Shown here: positions 1-10,497 of the stretch, piece by piece | Position numbering within the stretch: the first letter of the stretch is position 1 | Layout of the letters: every line of letters starts with the position of its first letter | DNA from: Melampsora larici-populina 98AG31 | Taxonomy: Eukaryota; Basidiomycota; Pucciniomycetes; Pucciniales; Melampsoraceae | Direction: 5' to 3' | NCBI RefSeq assembly: GCF_000204055.1 | Contig: NW_006768770.1 | Location: 1,051,258 to 1,115,257 of the forward strand | DNA: 64,000 bases | Notes under the pieces: generated by a model | What the model was told of the DNA's origin: nothing | Databases searched by the model: none | Seen by the model: the letters and a program-made list of their open reading frames with translations, nothing else | Program-made: the position numbers and the translations under genes

Positions 1-422
1 TCCTGAAATTATTCCTAAACTAAACAAATCATTTCATTGGCCAAGGTTGTGATAACAGCTTATAATATACGTAGTGAGTGATAAAGGAAAGTCATTTTAT
101 GGTCACATTGGTAAGTTGCGATATAAAGGGTATTGATAAATTACACAAAAGAACTCTCTAGACCATGAACCGAGTACATGTTTGCAATTGTCAATCCAAA
201 ATAGTCATTAGAAAGTTTATAGAGTTTTTGCAGATCACGTGATCAATCGAAGGTATTGAAAAGATATGAAAACAAATAAGATACATAAATGGAAATTGCA
301 GTAAAAAAGAAAAGATGACACTTTGCTAGAAAAAAACAAAGTATCACAGTAATGATGATAAGAATAACGAAGCACATCTTCATTATATAAAGTGATTCTT
401 CATGATGCGTTTGTTAAGATCT
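1..422. other. Intergenic left edge, no gene seen
   Basis: AT-rich sequence with A and T runs and no convincing exon on either strand. It should hold the 3' untranslated region of the POP7-like gene whose stop is at 423-425. Confidence 0.5.
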
Positions 423-1389
423 TCATTTTTCAGTTTTTGATTTTTTTGACTTTTTGGATGACTTCTTTTCATTTGACTGATTTTTGTTCGTACTACTATT
501 AGGGAACAATTGAGATGCAAGACTTGGTTGAGAAGTTTTAAGTGAGATGATTAAATCGATTTCAATTGATGCTTGCATTCGAGTTTGATAAATCAAATCT
601 TGATCATCTTGATTCTATAATCGAGCCAGATTTTCAAAAACCATCAGTACAAAAAGATCATCAATTTGTTTAAATTCAAAAATTTCAAAACTGACATCAA
701 CCAAAGAGAATGATGTGATTGAATTGGAATTGACTAACTTCTGTTTCAGGTTGAATCTCATCCCCTACAACCACGGTACCCGTCTTTACTTTTTTAACCA
801 AAGAACATCCATCACTCAATTTCAAATTATGTTCAATAGCCATTGCAAGAGACAAAGCCATCGAAATAGCCGATCCCATAGCCAAAAGTTTAATCTGACC
901 ATTCTTTCTAGATTGAAAGTGTTGAATAGCGTTTTTTAAATAAACACTAAATGAGATTCGTCGAGTGATAGCTAAGACAAGATCAGGTACTACGTAATTC
1001 GGTTCAACTCGACTAGATGGCATTCCTCCCATTCGATGACCACTCATCATGATTTTTGGAGGTCTTTTTTTGACTAGATCGGCATTTTGAGATAATTGAC
1101 CAAGTTTATGTATCACACCTAAATGATGACCACGTTTTCGTTTCTTGTCAGATTTTTTGGATTTTTCATTACTAGTAGATATACTTTGAATGTTTGTAGA
1201 TTCTTCATTTTGAGTTTTTTCAGGAGAAGGAAGTTGTGCATTTTGAGATTTTCTAGGTAATTTGAGTTGAGAGATTATATCTTTGATGGCTAAATCTACA
1301 TCCGAAGTGATTTGAAGTAATGTTTGAGATGGATGAGTATGAGTTGATTCGATTTGATTGTTAACTTTAGAACTTGTGCTACAATCCAT
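423..1389 (-). CDS. POP7: RNase P/MRP subunit POP7-like (Alba fold)
   Basis: Two-exon gene, exons 1389-739 and 614-423, intron 738-615 (gttagt...attatag, 124 nt), giving 280 codons including the core and tail. The second exon is short but joins exactly in frame. Residues about 141-217 read like the Pop7/Rpp20 Alba core: a VYLKNAIQHF helix, then the MGSAISMALSLAMAI segment, then a KTGTVVVGDEI strand. The second exon supplies the closing strand (YQTRMQASIEIDLII, about 226-240), which matches the family pattern RxxSxIxIxI, and then a Lys/Ser-rich tail. Pop7 pairs with Pop6 on RNase P and RNase MRP RNA for tRNA and rRNA 5' processing in the nucleus. The N-terminal 140 residues are low complexity and basic. 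An ATG at 1713 is in frame but would overlap the divergent ORC6-like gene, so 1389 was chosen. The family call rests on motif recall. Confidence 0.65.
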
Positions 1390-1642
1390 GATGGTCTTTA
1401 TAGTGCGTTGAGAGTTAACAAGCAAATCAAAAACCACACTCAACATCAGACTCACTCGGACCGTAACAAACCCCGAGTGAAAGTGACCCGCGCCTGAAGG
1501 AAGTTGTGAACCCGTTGAGCGCGACTTTCTTCGATCGGGTATCTGGCTCTCAACGATTCTCGTGGTCTCACTGTCTTCAACTTGGCCAACTTCTTTCTCA
1601 ACTTCAACTCCAGAATCAATCTCATTCTCAGTTCGAAAAAAA
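1390..1642. promoter_or_regulatory. Divergent intergenic promoter region
   Basis: About 250 bp separate the start codons of the POP7-like gene (minus) and the ORC6-like gene (plus). Both must be transcribed out of this interval, so it probably holds a shared bidirectional promoter. No clear TATA box is visible. Confidence 0.45.
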
Positions 1643-3024
1643 ATGACAGAAAGGTTAACTGCAAGAGACCGAATGACATGGGATAACTTATTAGATCTAG
1701 AACCCATCGACATCTCTCGTCAAGCAAAAAGTCTCTTTCAAAAAGCTCAAAGTAAATTATCAGTAGGATCGGGTCATCAGATCACTGGAATCAGTGGTAA
1801 TGATCGTGCATTAGCTTGCTTATCTCTCTTGCTAGTCAAGTAAGTTGATATCTTTTTAAGACATTGTGTTAATCGATTGGAGTCTTTTTTTACTGATTCA
1901 CTTGGTATACTATAAACGTAGGTCTAGATTATCACCTACAGAGAAAAAAGAAATCGAAACAGCTCTTCAACGTAGATCAGGAGTAGCACCTAAGATCTTT
2001 TCAAATGCTGCTAAACAACTTTCAAACATATTAATACCTACTATGACCATCACCAATGAAAGAACTCGTAAAAGACGTGAACCAATAGAAGAATCATCAA
2101 ATGAATCACATGATCATTTAGATTGGGGTACTTTATTAGATGATGAAGCTGAAGAAATTGTTAAGAAATCAAAAAAACTTTTCAAACAAATCAATTCGAT
2201 CTTACAAGCTGGCGATCATCGGATTGTAGGTTTGAATGGAAACAGACGTGCGACGGCTTGTTTATCACTCTACTTTGCCAAGTCAGTCTCAAAAAAACAT
2301 TTCAAAAAGTCTACTTTTTGGTTTACTCTTGCTGCAGATGATCTGATCATCAATGACGCGTCTTTTTAGGTCTAACAAACAGAATGATTCGTCTGGTGAA
2401 CTTGAGAAACAACTTTACCGACTCTCAGGTGTGACTTCCAGGATCTTCTCACAGGCCATTCAACAACTCAAAGAAATCTTAAGGCTTTCACCTTCTTCGC
2501 CCACCAAACAAACTTTAACATCGGATCCGAACTTAACAAGTACTACTTCACCCAGTGGAAGTATGGGAAAACGAAAGCGAGAAATGACGGATGGTGGACG
2601 GACTGAAGCTTTAGAAGGACTCATGAAATCACCTACCAAACGTACTCATCTAGATTCCACCATCACCTCCGAAACCGATTCGATCTTTTCACCCACGACT
2701 TCTAAACGTCTTCAACCAGGTCTATTTCCAACCTCACAACCTCATCCAAAACGATCCCAACCTTCTTCACCACTTAAACCCAATCGACATCGAACCATCG
2801 AAAAGACTCCATTGAATTTACCAACAAGACAAGCTCCAATCAAACCGATGTGTATCTTTGAATCTAGACTGATCTTTAATCCTGATCATCGTACAAGTCA
2901 ATCTGATCAAATCTCATTTGATGATTGGAATTGGAAATCTAATTTAGTGGAGTTAGATTGGAATGAATCAGATTTGATTAAATGGGAAAAATGGATTCAA
3001 AAATCGATTGTAACCACTAGATAG
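1643..3024 (+). CDS. ORC6: ORC6-like protein with duplicated cyclin-like domain
   Basis: Three exons: 1643-1839, 1922-2281, 2370-3024, with introns of 82 and 88 nt, both phase 2. The start at 1643 has a good A-rich context; 1673 is an alternative. The protein has two similar modules. Module 1 runs from WDNLLD to AAKQLSNIL and module 2 from WGTLLDD to AIQQLKEIL. Each carries a (R/A)ALACLSL-type helix followed by an RxSGVxxxIF helix, which resembles the TFIIB/cyclin-like repeats of the origin recognition complex subunit Orc6. A basic Ser/Pro-rich linker with KR clusters follows. The C-terminus ends in an acidic/aromatic segment (DLIKWEKWIQKSIV) similar to the short Orc6 helix that binds Orc3. 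ORC6 is needed for MCM loading at replication origins. Both modules are interrupted at the same codon (K|S) by an intron, showing an internal duplication. Function is inferred from domain pattern only; another cyclin-box protein is possible. Confidence 0.5.
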
Positions 3025-4152
3025 GCTACCTTTACTTTACTCCTTTTATCTTGTTATCTTTAATTATTCTTCAGAGTTGCTTTGTTTGTACACTTTGCTC
3101 AGATGAATCCCTTCCGGTGTTTGTATTTCATGTATCTTTTTTATTGGACCACGGTAAAACACCCCTTCAAGACTTCATAATCTTCTTTACCGTGATTGTA
3201 TTCATAGAACTTGTGTCTGTCTATATGGACTGAGCCAACGTGATGGATGGAAAGCTCGTCTTTTGTGTACATACGATATGATAACATTCTCATTCAATAA
3301 GCTTCCCGCACAGCTTATATCATTTCATAGTCTGGGAAGAATCTTAGCGGCTTCAAAGTATAAAGTGGAATCAACTTGAAGCAAAGAATCATTATAATTC
3401 TTTCGGTTCTTTCTATGATCCTACAAATTCTTTATTAATTTGAAGTCATCACAATCAAAGACTCAGATAAATTGTCTTTTTTTGAAACTTTTCAAAAAGA
3501 ACAACTTCCAAAATTGTGTGTAAATTAAATATATAATAATTGTGTAAATGAACCAAAAAAAAACAATAGCATAGATCAGATTACTATAAAATTACAATTC
3601 AAACTCCTATTGGAGTGTTTTTTAATGAGAAGATACCCCAAACCAAAGTAAAATCAATCAATCAAAAAAAAAACTATGTCCATATTCTTTTCAACATCTG
3701 CATTAACCAACTTTAAAGTATTTTTTCTAGATTTTCTTTTTATATATTAGGAAAGTGAAGAAGAAGAAGGAAGGAAAGGTAGAAATCGACTTTTTATACA
3801 AAAAAAAGAAACAGGATGAAATGAAATCAAAATTATATATGTAAGAAAAAAATCATAAAACATATCATGAAGATCTTACAAACATTTTTTGTGCAAGGAA
3901 ATTAAAAAAAAATCGAAAGTCAAATGATAAGGGATGGAAAACCATTATTAAGAGAGATTCTTTTTTTTGGTAGGTCATTAGATTACCTTTATTTGTATTT
4001 TTCAGTGGAAGATTTAAAAAGATCCGAAAGATCGATTTTTTTCATTCAAGAGATCTTCATATTTGGAAACCCCTTTTGAGATTTTATAAAATGCGAATCC
4101 CTTTGAGATCCGATCAAGAACGTATGTTTTTAGAGTTAATCATCCTAAAAAC
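3025..4152. other. Convergent intergenic region
   Basis: Lies between the 3' ends of the ORC6-like gene and the histidine kinase. It is AT-rich with many A-runs. No coding exon was found; it should contain both 3' untranslated regions. Confidence 0.5.
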
Positions 4153-7100
4153 CTATGCAAAGTAGCTTTCAAAACTGATCAAGAGAATCTCAATGTCAAT
4201 TGAAGAGATCTTTAAAAAATCAATCCGAAAAAAAGGAAAAAAAAATCCGCAAAGAAAGCTGACCAGTGACTTGCAAAGGTTTAGGTAAAAACCCATCCAT
4301 TCCACTCTCCATACAAGTTGTTTGATCAGATTCAGATACATTAGCTGTCAAGGCGATGATCGGTAATCGATTTACACCTTCTTTTGCTTTGGTTTCGTAG
4401 TCTCTGATCATTCTCGTCGCTTCTGGTCCATCTACACCTGGCATCTGACCTACATATATGATCATCATCAGGCATGATCTATTTCAGCTCTCCATCTCTT
4501 GGTTTCTGAGATAATGAAATGGAAACTTACAATCCATCAATACCAAGTCACAATCACTATGACAAGCCTTTTGAACAGCTTCAAGTCCATTGTAAGCCAC
4601 TTGCACCTCATATCCAATCTTCTCCAATACCCTTCTTCCTAATTCGACATTCATTCCATTATCATCTACCAACAAGATTTTCTTTTTGGTCTCAATTTCT
4701 TCTTCATTCTCTAAATCTTGTTTTTGAGATTTTTCTTCAATTTCAGACTCTGCCATCTCTTCTAAATCTTCATTACTATTAACCGTGACAATAGTACCAA
4801 CCGATTCACGACGATCAATTAATGGCCAACTATCTGGTCTACTACTAATCTCATGTGCGTATTTCTCAGGTTGTGATAATAGATTAAAGATTAAATGAGG
4901 AATGATCCCATGTCGACTTAATTCAATCACTTTTCCAGAAAGTCCTTCTCCAATTTCATTTCTAGATTTACCAAGAGCGCAAGAAGAAGAAGTGACGACC
5001 ACTACCTTTGAATCTTCACTTTCAACTTTGGTCAATGTTTGGAGTTCAGTCGAGTCCCGTACACTTCCCAAGTCAGTCCAGACCATGTCGATTTCAGAGT
5101 CGTTCAATGATCCTTTGGGTGTGGAGTGATACTCGACAGGAAGATGTCCATCACGACGCAGTAGATTAGAAAGTGCAGATTCCGTTCGAGGTTCTTGATA
5201 AGCTACGCAGATTCGCTTGCCTAACTCAGTAGGTGATCGAAGAGGTGGACTTGAAGGTCGTCCGAGCGGAAGAGTAACAACAAAGGTCGTACCCTCACCC
5301 TCGATCGAATCCACCTCAATCTTACCGTCCAGACGCTTTGGAATCAAGTAACAGGTTATATCAGTATGAGATCAATCTTCGAATCACATGAAGCCCGATC
5401 AAATGGTATGCACTTACCTGAACGAGCTGTTTGCAAATACTGAGACCTAATGATCACCAAATAGATGACACCAGTTTAGGCATATTTCTCAGATTAGTTT
5501 TTGATTTTCCACTGCGATCAAGTTTGAAACAAATATTCTAAATTAGCTCACCTAGTCCTGTACCTTGATGAGGTCTTGTCGTACTACTATCTGCCTGACG
5601 ATAAGGTTCAAACAAGTCTTTCCTAAAGCTTCGAGGAATTCCTAGATCCCAAAGAGATCTGATAAGCACAATAATCTATACATTAGGCCTTCAGACTGGA
5701 CAATCAAAAGCTTCACTTACCAATCCCAGTATCTTGAACCTTGATGACCAATTCCTCCGGTTCATTCATATCTAAGCTGATCAAGATGAATCCTTTCTCG
5801 GTGAATTTGAGAGCATTACTCAAGAGGTTCATACAGATCCGTAATACGAATGTCTCATCTACCAAGGCCGTCTCAGGGACGATAGCAGAGACATGAACGA
5901 TTAGATCAACTGATCTAGCTCGTACTGATCTACCTTTATCTTCAGTCATTCTGCCGATTCCTTCTACCATCGCTCGTAAGTTCATACAAACGGGTTTAGC
6001 ATTTGATTCTTCATTATTTCGTTCAAGTTTACTGTATAAATCAAGAAATATGATTAATTTCGTATATGAAGAGATTCATTTAAAAATAAAACTTCAAAAC
6101 CAACGAGAAATCTAAGACGTTGGCGATGATCAATTGCATATTCGCGCATGCTTGTTGCATGTTGGCCAAATACAATTTCTGAAAAGGGATGAGATATATG
6201 CTCGTGATGAGCACTTCATGTAAATTGGCAGTTGATCAGATAAGCAGAAAACCGACCTGCTCGTCATTCAGATCTGTCCTTCCTAATAAATCGGCGTAAC
6301 CAGTGACAGAAAAAAGTGGAGTCCTAAGCTCATGAGATCTATGAAATACGAAAAAAAAATCCTTCAACGTTCAGTACAAGATTTCCAACCCCATAGAAAT
6401 GAAGAAAAAAAACAAACGCGACCGAAATAAAGTTTTGTTTCAAGTCTGCGGCACCTTCGGCCGCCAATTTTTGAGCTTTGACTTTCCAAAGTCGTCGTTT
6501 TGTGAAAATCAATTCTGCCAATCGGTTTCTTGATAAAGAAGCTGTGTGAGCCAAGAGTCCGATGGAGAGTAAACAAGTACAAACCGCTAAGCCCGTGATA
6601 AAGAATGGGATCTCATCCCTAAATCCACTGATAGGAGTCTTGAGATCAGGAGGAGCAGCTGTGAGATAAGTAGCTCCCAAGGCAGAAACATAATGAAAAC
6701 CAAAGGCACCAAGTGATGTTAAGGTTGCAAAGAGTAGTTGACGGGAAAGGTGAAAGTCCATTTGATCAATGGTAATGCAACCTAACCAGCTTACTACTAA
6801 TACCAGTGAACAAGACAGTGCAATGTAGACCGGATTCCAAATCACTCGACCTTCTGGAATATTCATAGCCTTCATACCTATATGATGCATCAGCGCAATT
6901 GCGCTCCCCCAAATTAAAGCCTTTAGCCCATGTACCACACTCGCTCCTTCCCTCACTTCCCTTCCTAACCTAAAGAGAATATGGGGATTATGCCGAGCAG
7001 ACGAGAGGTGACGATGTTCGTGGTAAGATCGAGCCTCAAGCTTCTCTCCTGTCTCATCTTCATCTTCTTCCTCCAGAACATCGTGATCAACACCAGTCCC

Positions 7101-8050
7101 CCAACCTAGATTATAACTTCGAAGATCAGAAGGAGAGTCCGATGAGGTGTTTATGGGCACATAACTTCTCTCAGTGTACTTGTTTGAGCTGGGAGATAAG
7201 GTGCGCGGTGAGCATCGTAGGTCTTTGGCTGGAAGTAAGGGAGATGAAGACCTGCTTGAAAGCGATGAGCAAATGCCTTGTCCTGATTCCAACAAAAACT
7301 CGCTATCAAGCTCCACTTCCTCAGATCTACCAGGGAAGCTCGTGCGACGGCGAAGACGATTGAAGAAAGCAAAAGGAGAAGACCGATCAAGCGGAGGCGG
7401 TAAGGCAGTAGGTGAAGGTGATAATGGTCGATTTGAGATGAAGGGATGGCGAAAAGGTGAGCGCGCAGAACTGATGAGTGCGGCAAAGGTGAAAAAGGTA
7501 GCTACGAGAGCAGAGAGAGTAGTGTAGACAGGATGAAAGGACACGTCAATGCCCTCAAAAGTTTGAGATAACATGGCAAGGAAGTGTAGGGACCAAATGC
7601 TGATTGAGCCTGTAAATGATGAAGCCATCAGCTAGTGGATTCTCTGAGAAGAGGGTGTATAGCATCTCACCGTAGGTAATTGAAGCTAATGCCATCCACA
7701 GACACCACTGTGTACCACTTCTGAGTAGCAAGGTGTTGGCATGTGCAATGATCGCAGATGAAGTGTATGCTCCTATCCAACTAATCGCATAGGACACAAC
7801 TACTAGCTAAGAGTTGTGGTTTATTATGATTATATCGGTGGATGTCGATTGATTGGTTGATGATGGTAAACGTTAAAGAAAAGAAAAGCAAATGGGGGCG
7901 AATTGATATTTTCGATTTGAGTTTCAGGATGGATGAATGGATGAATGGATGGATGAAACTTGGGAAAACACTAACGCGCCAAGACCAATCAGGTGTTAAG
8001 ATCCTTTCACCTGGTAAGCGATCCAGAGTGGTTGAAAATGTGATCAACAT
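4153..8050 (-). CDS. MHYT-domain hybrid histidine kinase
   Basis: Eleven exons reconstructed: 8050-7976, 7806-7671, 7609-6418, 6338-6257, 6178-6105, 6031-5721, 5641-5552, 5446-5418, 5335-4531, 4449-4271, 4188-4153; total 3009 nt, 1002 aa, in frame throughout. The N-terminus is a multi-pass MHYT sensor: IWSLHFLAM near residues 75-83, MHHIGM at 311-316 and an FHYVSALG repeat after that; these motifs are thought to bind metal in the membrane. A long Ser/acidic loop sits between the first and second motifs. The kinase core has the H box (SHELRTPL, His470), N box (NLLSNALKF, Asn592) and DTGIG (620-624). A receiver domain follows with the acidic pair 887-888, phospho-acceptor Asp931 (LMDC) and Lys988 (LPKP). 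No Hpt domain is present, so the relay must continue through a separate Hpt protein such as Ypd1. Class and membrane location are inferred from these motifs. The last 12-codon exon is the least certain. Confidence 0.85.
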
Positions 8051-9642
8051 GTCTCCTTATTTTGAAATCAGGATATGTATTCTCCTTGGTTGATGTTCTG
8101 TAGTTCCACCTCAAAAAGGCAAATGAGTTAGAAAATAAACAAAATACAGCGATGACTACTTGTAAATTGAATGAAGGAATTTGATGATCAAGCGAGACTG
8201 TAAATTGTCAACGCTAAAGGAGGTAATTCAAGTTAGAGTCAAAGTCAAGCCGAATAACAATTTAAGTTTGTGATGTGAAGATGACCGGCTGAATGTTCCG
8301 AGATGAAAGTGAGACAAAAAACTAAGAGAAAGAAAGAAGGAGAGAAGAAGTATTAACAAGTTTTTCTGAGACTCATCCAAACTGTGAAGTGTGAGCACGG
8401 TTCTAAGGAAGATACCAAGAGGAAGAAGACGAGATAATGTGACTTGATCGATCGCTTTTAAGGCACCACAACTTACAACACAGACCGAAGAGGAGGTCTA
8501 GACTTGAAAACGATAATAAATAAATAATGAATGATGGAAATTCAAAAATCAGATTGTATGGATCGATTGACGAATAGTCAGATTCAGAGTCAGAGTCAAA
8601 GTAAGAGTCAAACCAAGTGGGTGGTTTTAAACAAAGACATACTAGATAGGATTGTAGTGTACATAGTTAAGAGAGAGAAAAGTAGGAAAGGAGAGAAAGT
8701 GGTTTGATCGACCATGGATGAGTCTGAAGATTACACCCAAGTACATACATCTCAATCCTCATTAGATGGTAACTCCTCTGGCAACTTCATACATACTATG
8801 CCGGCTTGACTTCAATTCACCATTCACCATTCACCACACCCTACTTTAATCAGATCCTAGGATGAAAATCACAATTACAAAACACAGTAAACTCGCCACC
8901 CAAGGACATACAACATCAATCAATCCAATCAATACTAGCTTGATCCTTTGCCGAGAGAATTGATGAGATTCATTAGAACTTATTCCTTCATCCCTCAAAT
9001 ACAAATCGTGGTGTGGGCAATATGCAGACTGACGATAACAAGATGCAATAGCACTCAATTGAGTTGGCCAAGGACTATCAAGTTGAGATCAATATCAAAA
9101 AGTAGGAATCAAGATATATATACTAACTTGCTATTCATCCACCTGGTGACCTTGTCAACTAATACCAAACTGATCACTTCAGCATAAATTAATCAGATCA
9201 GACTAAAGTGACAGATGAGAAGTGGGATCAACCTACCCCAAAGTTATCTGAAGGATGTGGTATGTAGTGACATTTTGAGATCAAGTAAAAATTAAATGTC
9301 ACTCAAGACTCCCAATAGGTCTCAATCCATCTCAATCAAGACTGCGGTGCCTTGGAAGCGTTTCCGGTGGCGATTCCTCCCAGTGAATGAACACTTGCAA
9401 GTTACCGTATGATGGCTGATTGGAAAATCGATGATGTGGAATTGCGCGCATGAAACAGGGTGTATATCTTGAATATCCATCATGGAACTTCAAATCAGAT
9501 TTCCATAGGAAATTACTTGACCAGATCAGATGAGATTTGATAGAAAGATGCTTTTCGATCTTATGTACATTCAAAGCTTCACAATAGTTCACCATACATA
9601 CTTTCTAAAGCGTTTGTCAGAATTTAATCGGGAATACATAAA
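8051..9642. other. Upstream region of the histidine kinase, no gene seen
   Basis: Contains the presumed promoter of the kinase gene and short direct repeats of the GATGAATG type near 7930-7955. Several open frames of 60-90 codons occur but none shows protein-like composition or splice context. Confidence 0.4.
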
Positions 9643-9774
9643 GGGTACTCAAAGTAAGTATGTACGTGTACATACTTTTTGCTATATACTTTTTTTGGCG
9701 GGGAAGGCGAGGCCAAAAGTATATTTTTTTTCTTTGTCCCCGCCAAAAAAAGTATGTAGCGAAAAGTATGTAGC
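9643..9774. mobile_element. Partial copy of a TA-flanked palindromic MITE
   Basis: Starts with GGGTACTCAAAGTAAGTATG and contains an inner hairpin, ggcgggg...ccccgcc, around an AAAGTATATTTTTT core. It is the same family as the complete copy at 56962-57115, but the right terminal repeat is lost: the sequence stops after the GTATGTAGC repeats and never reaches the mirrored CTTTGAGT end. Confidence 0.65.
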
Positions 9775-10497
9775 GCGCTCTTGTTGTTTATGATCTACTA
9801 CTTTTGGGTTAGGTTGCAATGATCATCAAGATTTGGTGCAAGGACCTTTGCCTCCTCGAGATTAGAGTTAGCATTGGAAGGTAGAGAAAAAGAACAAACC
9901 CCGTTCACTTCCTCCGTTTGCGCCACCTCGTCTTTGCTGCTTCGAGATTCGTGTAAATATCACCGGAAGAGTTCAGGTAGGCCAGAGTGTTACAACGTAA
10001 GTGGCCGTCGCAGCCCAAGAGAAACATTGGGTTATAAGTGTGAATGGATTGGAAAATCCGAAAAAGACACTGTCTAACAATCCTATGTGTTGAGTGGTAA
10101 TGGTATGAGGCGACAGCTTTTCACCAGAGGAAGGAATTCCTCTCGCAATGAAATCCTATCTATCCATAGTCACAAATGCTTGGGAAGTGACATGTTCAGA
10201 GATCAAGTCTAGAGATATAACCCGTACATAACGTGCGCTCTTTTAAACATTCTGTACATGGTCTACCATCATTCATTCCAAATGTTACATATTCTATCTC
10301 ACTTCAGAGACACGCGCATCACAGCTCAACAAGATATAAGAAGATGAGTTTTTTCATTTAGTAGGAATTGGTTGCAAGAAATCAAAATCAAAATAAGCTA
10401 AACTTTGAAGGAAAATGCTCAGAACACTAAAGTAATATCACAAAGTAACCACAGACTACTTCCGATCAAACCAACTACCATGATCAAGAAGAACAGT
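9775..10497. other. Intergenic region, no gene seen
   Basis: No supported exon. The right part is the 3' flank of the permease gene. Confidence 0.4.

Noticed and set aside
697..1713. A 338-codon minus-strand ORF taken from its first ATG at 1713
   Set aside because: The upstream part overlaps the first exon of the ORC6-like gene and is not protein-like; the POP7-like protein more likely starts at 1389 and leaves this frame at the 739/614 intron.
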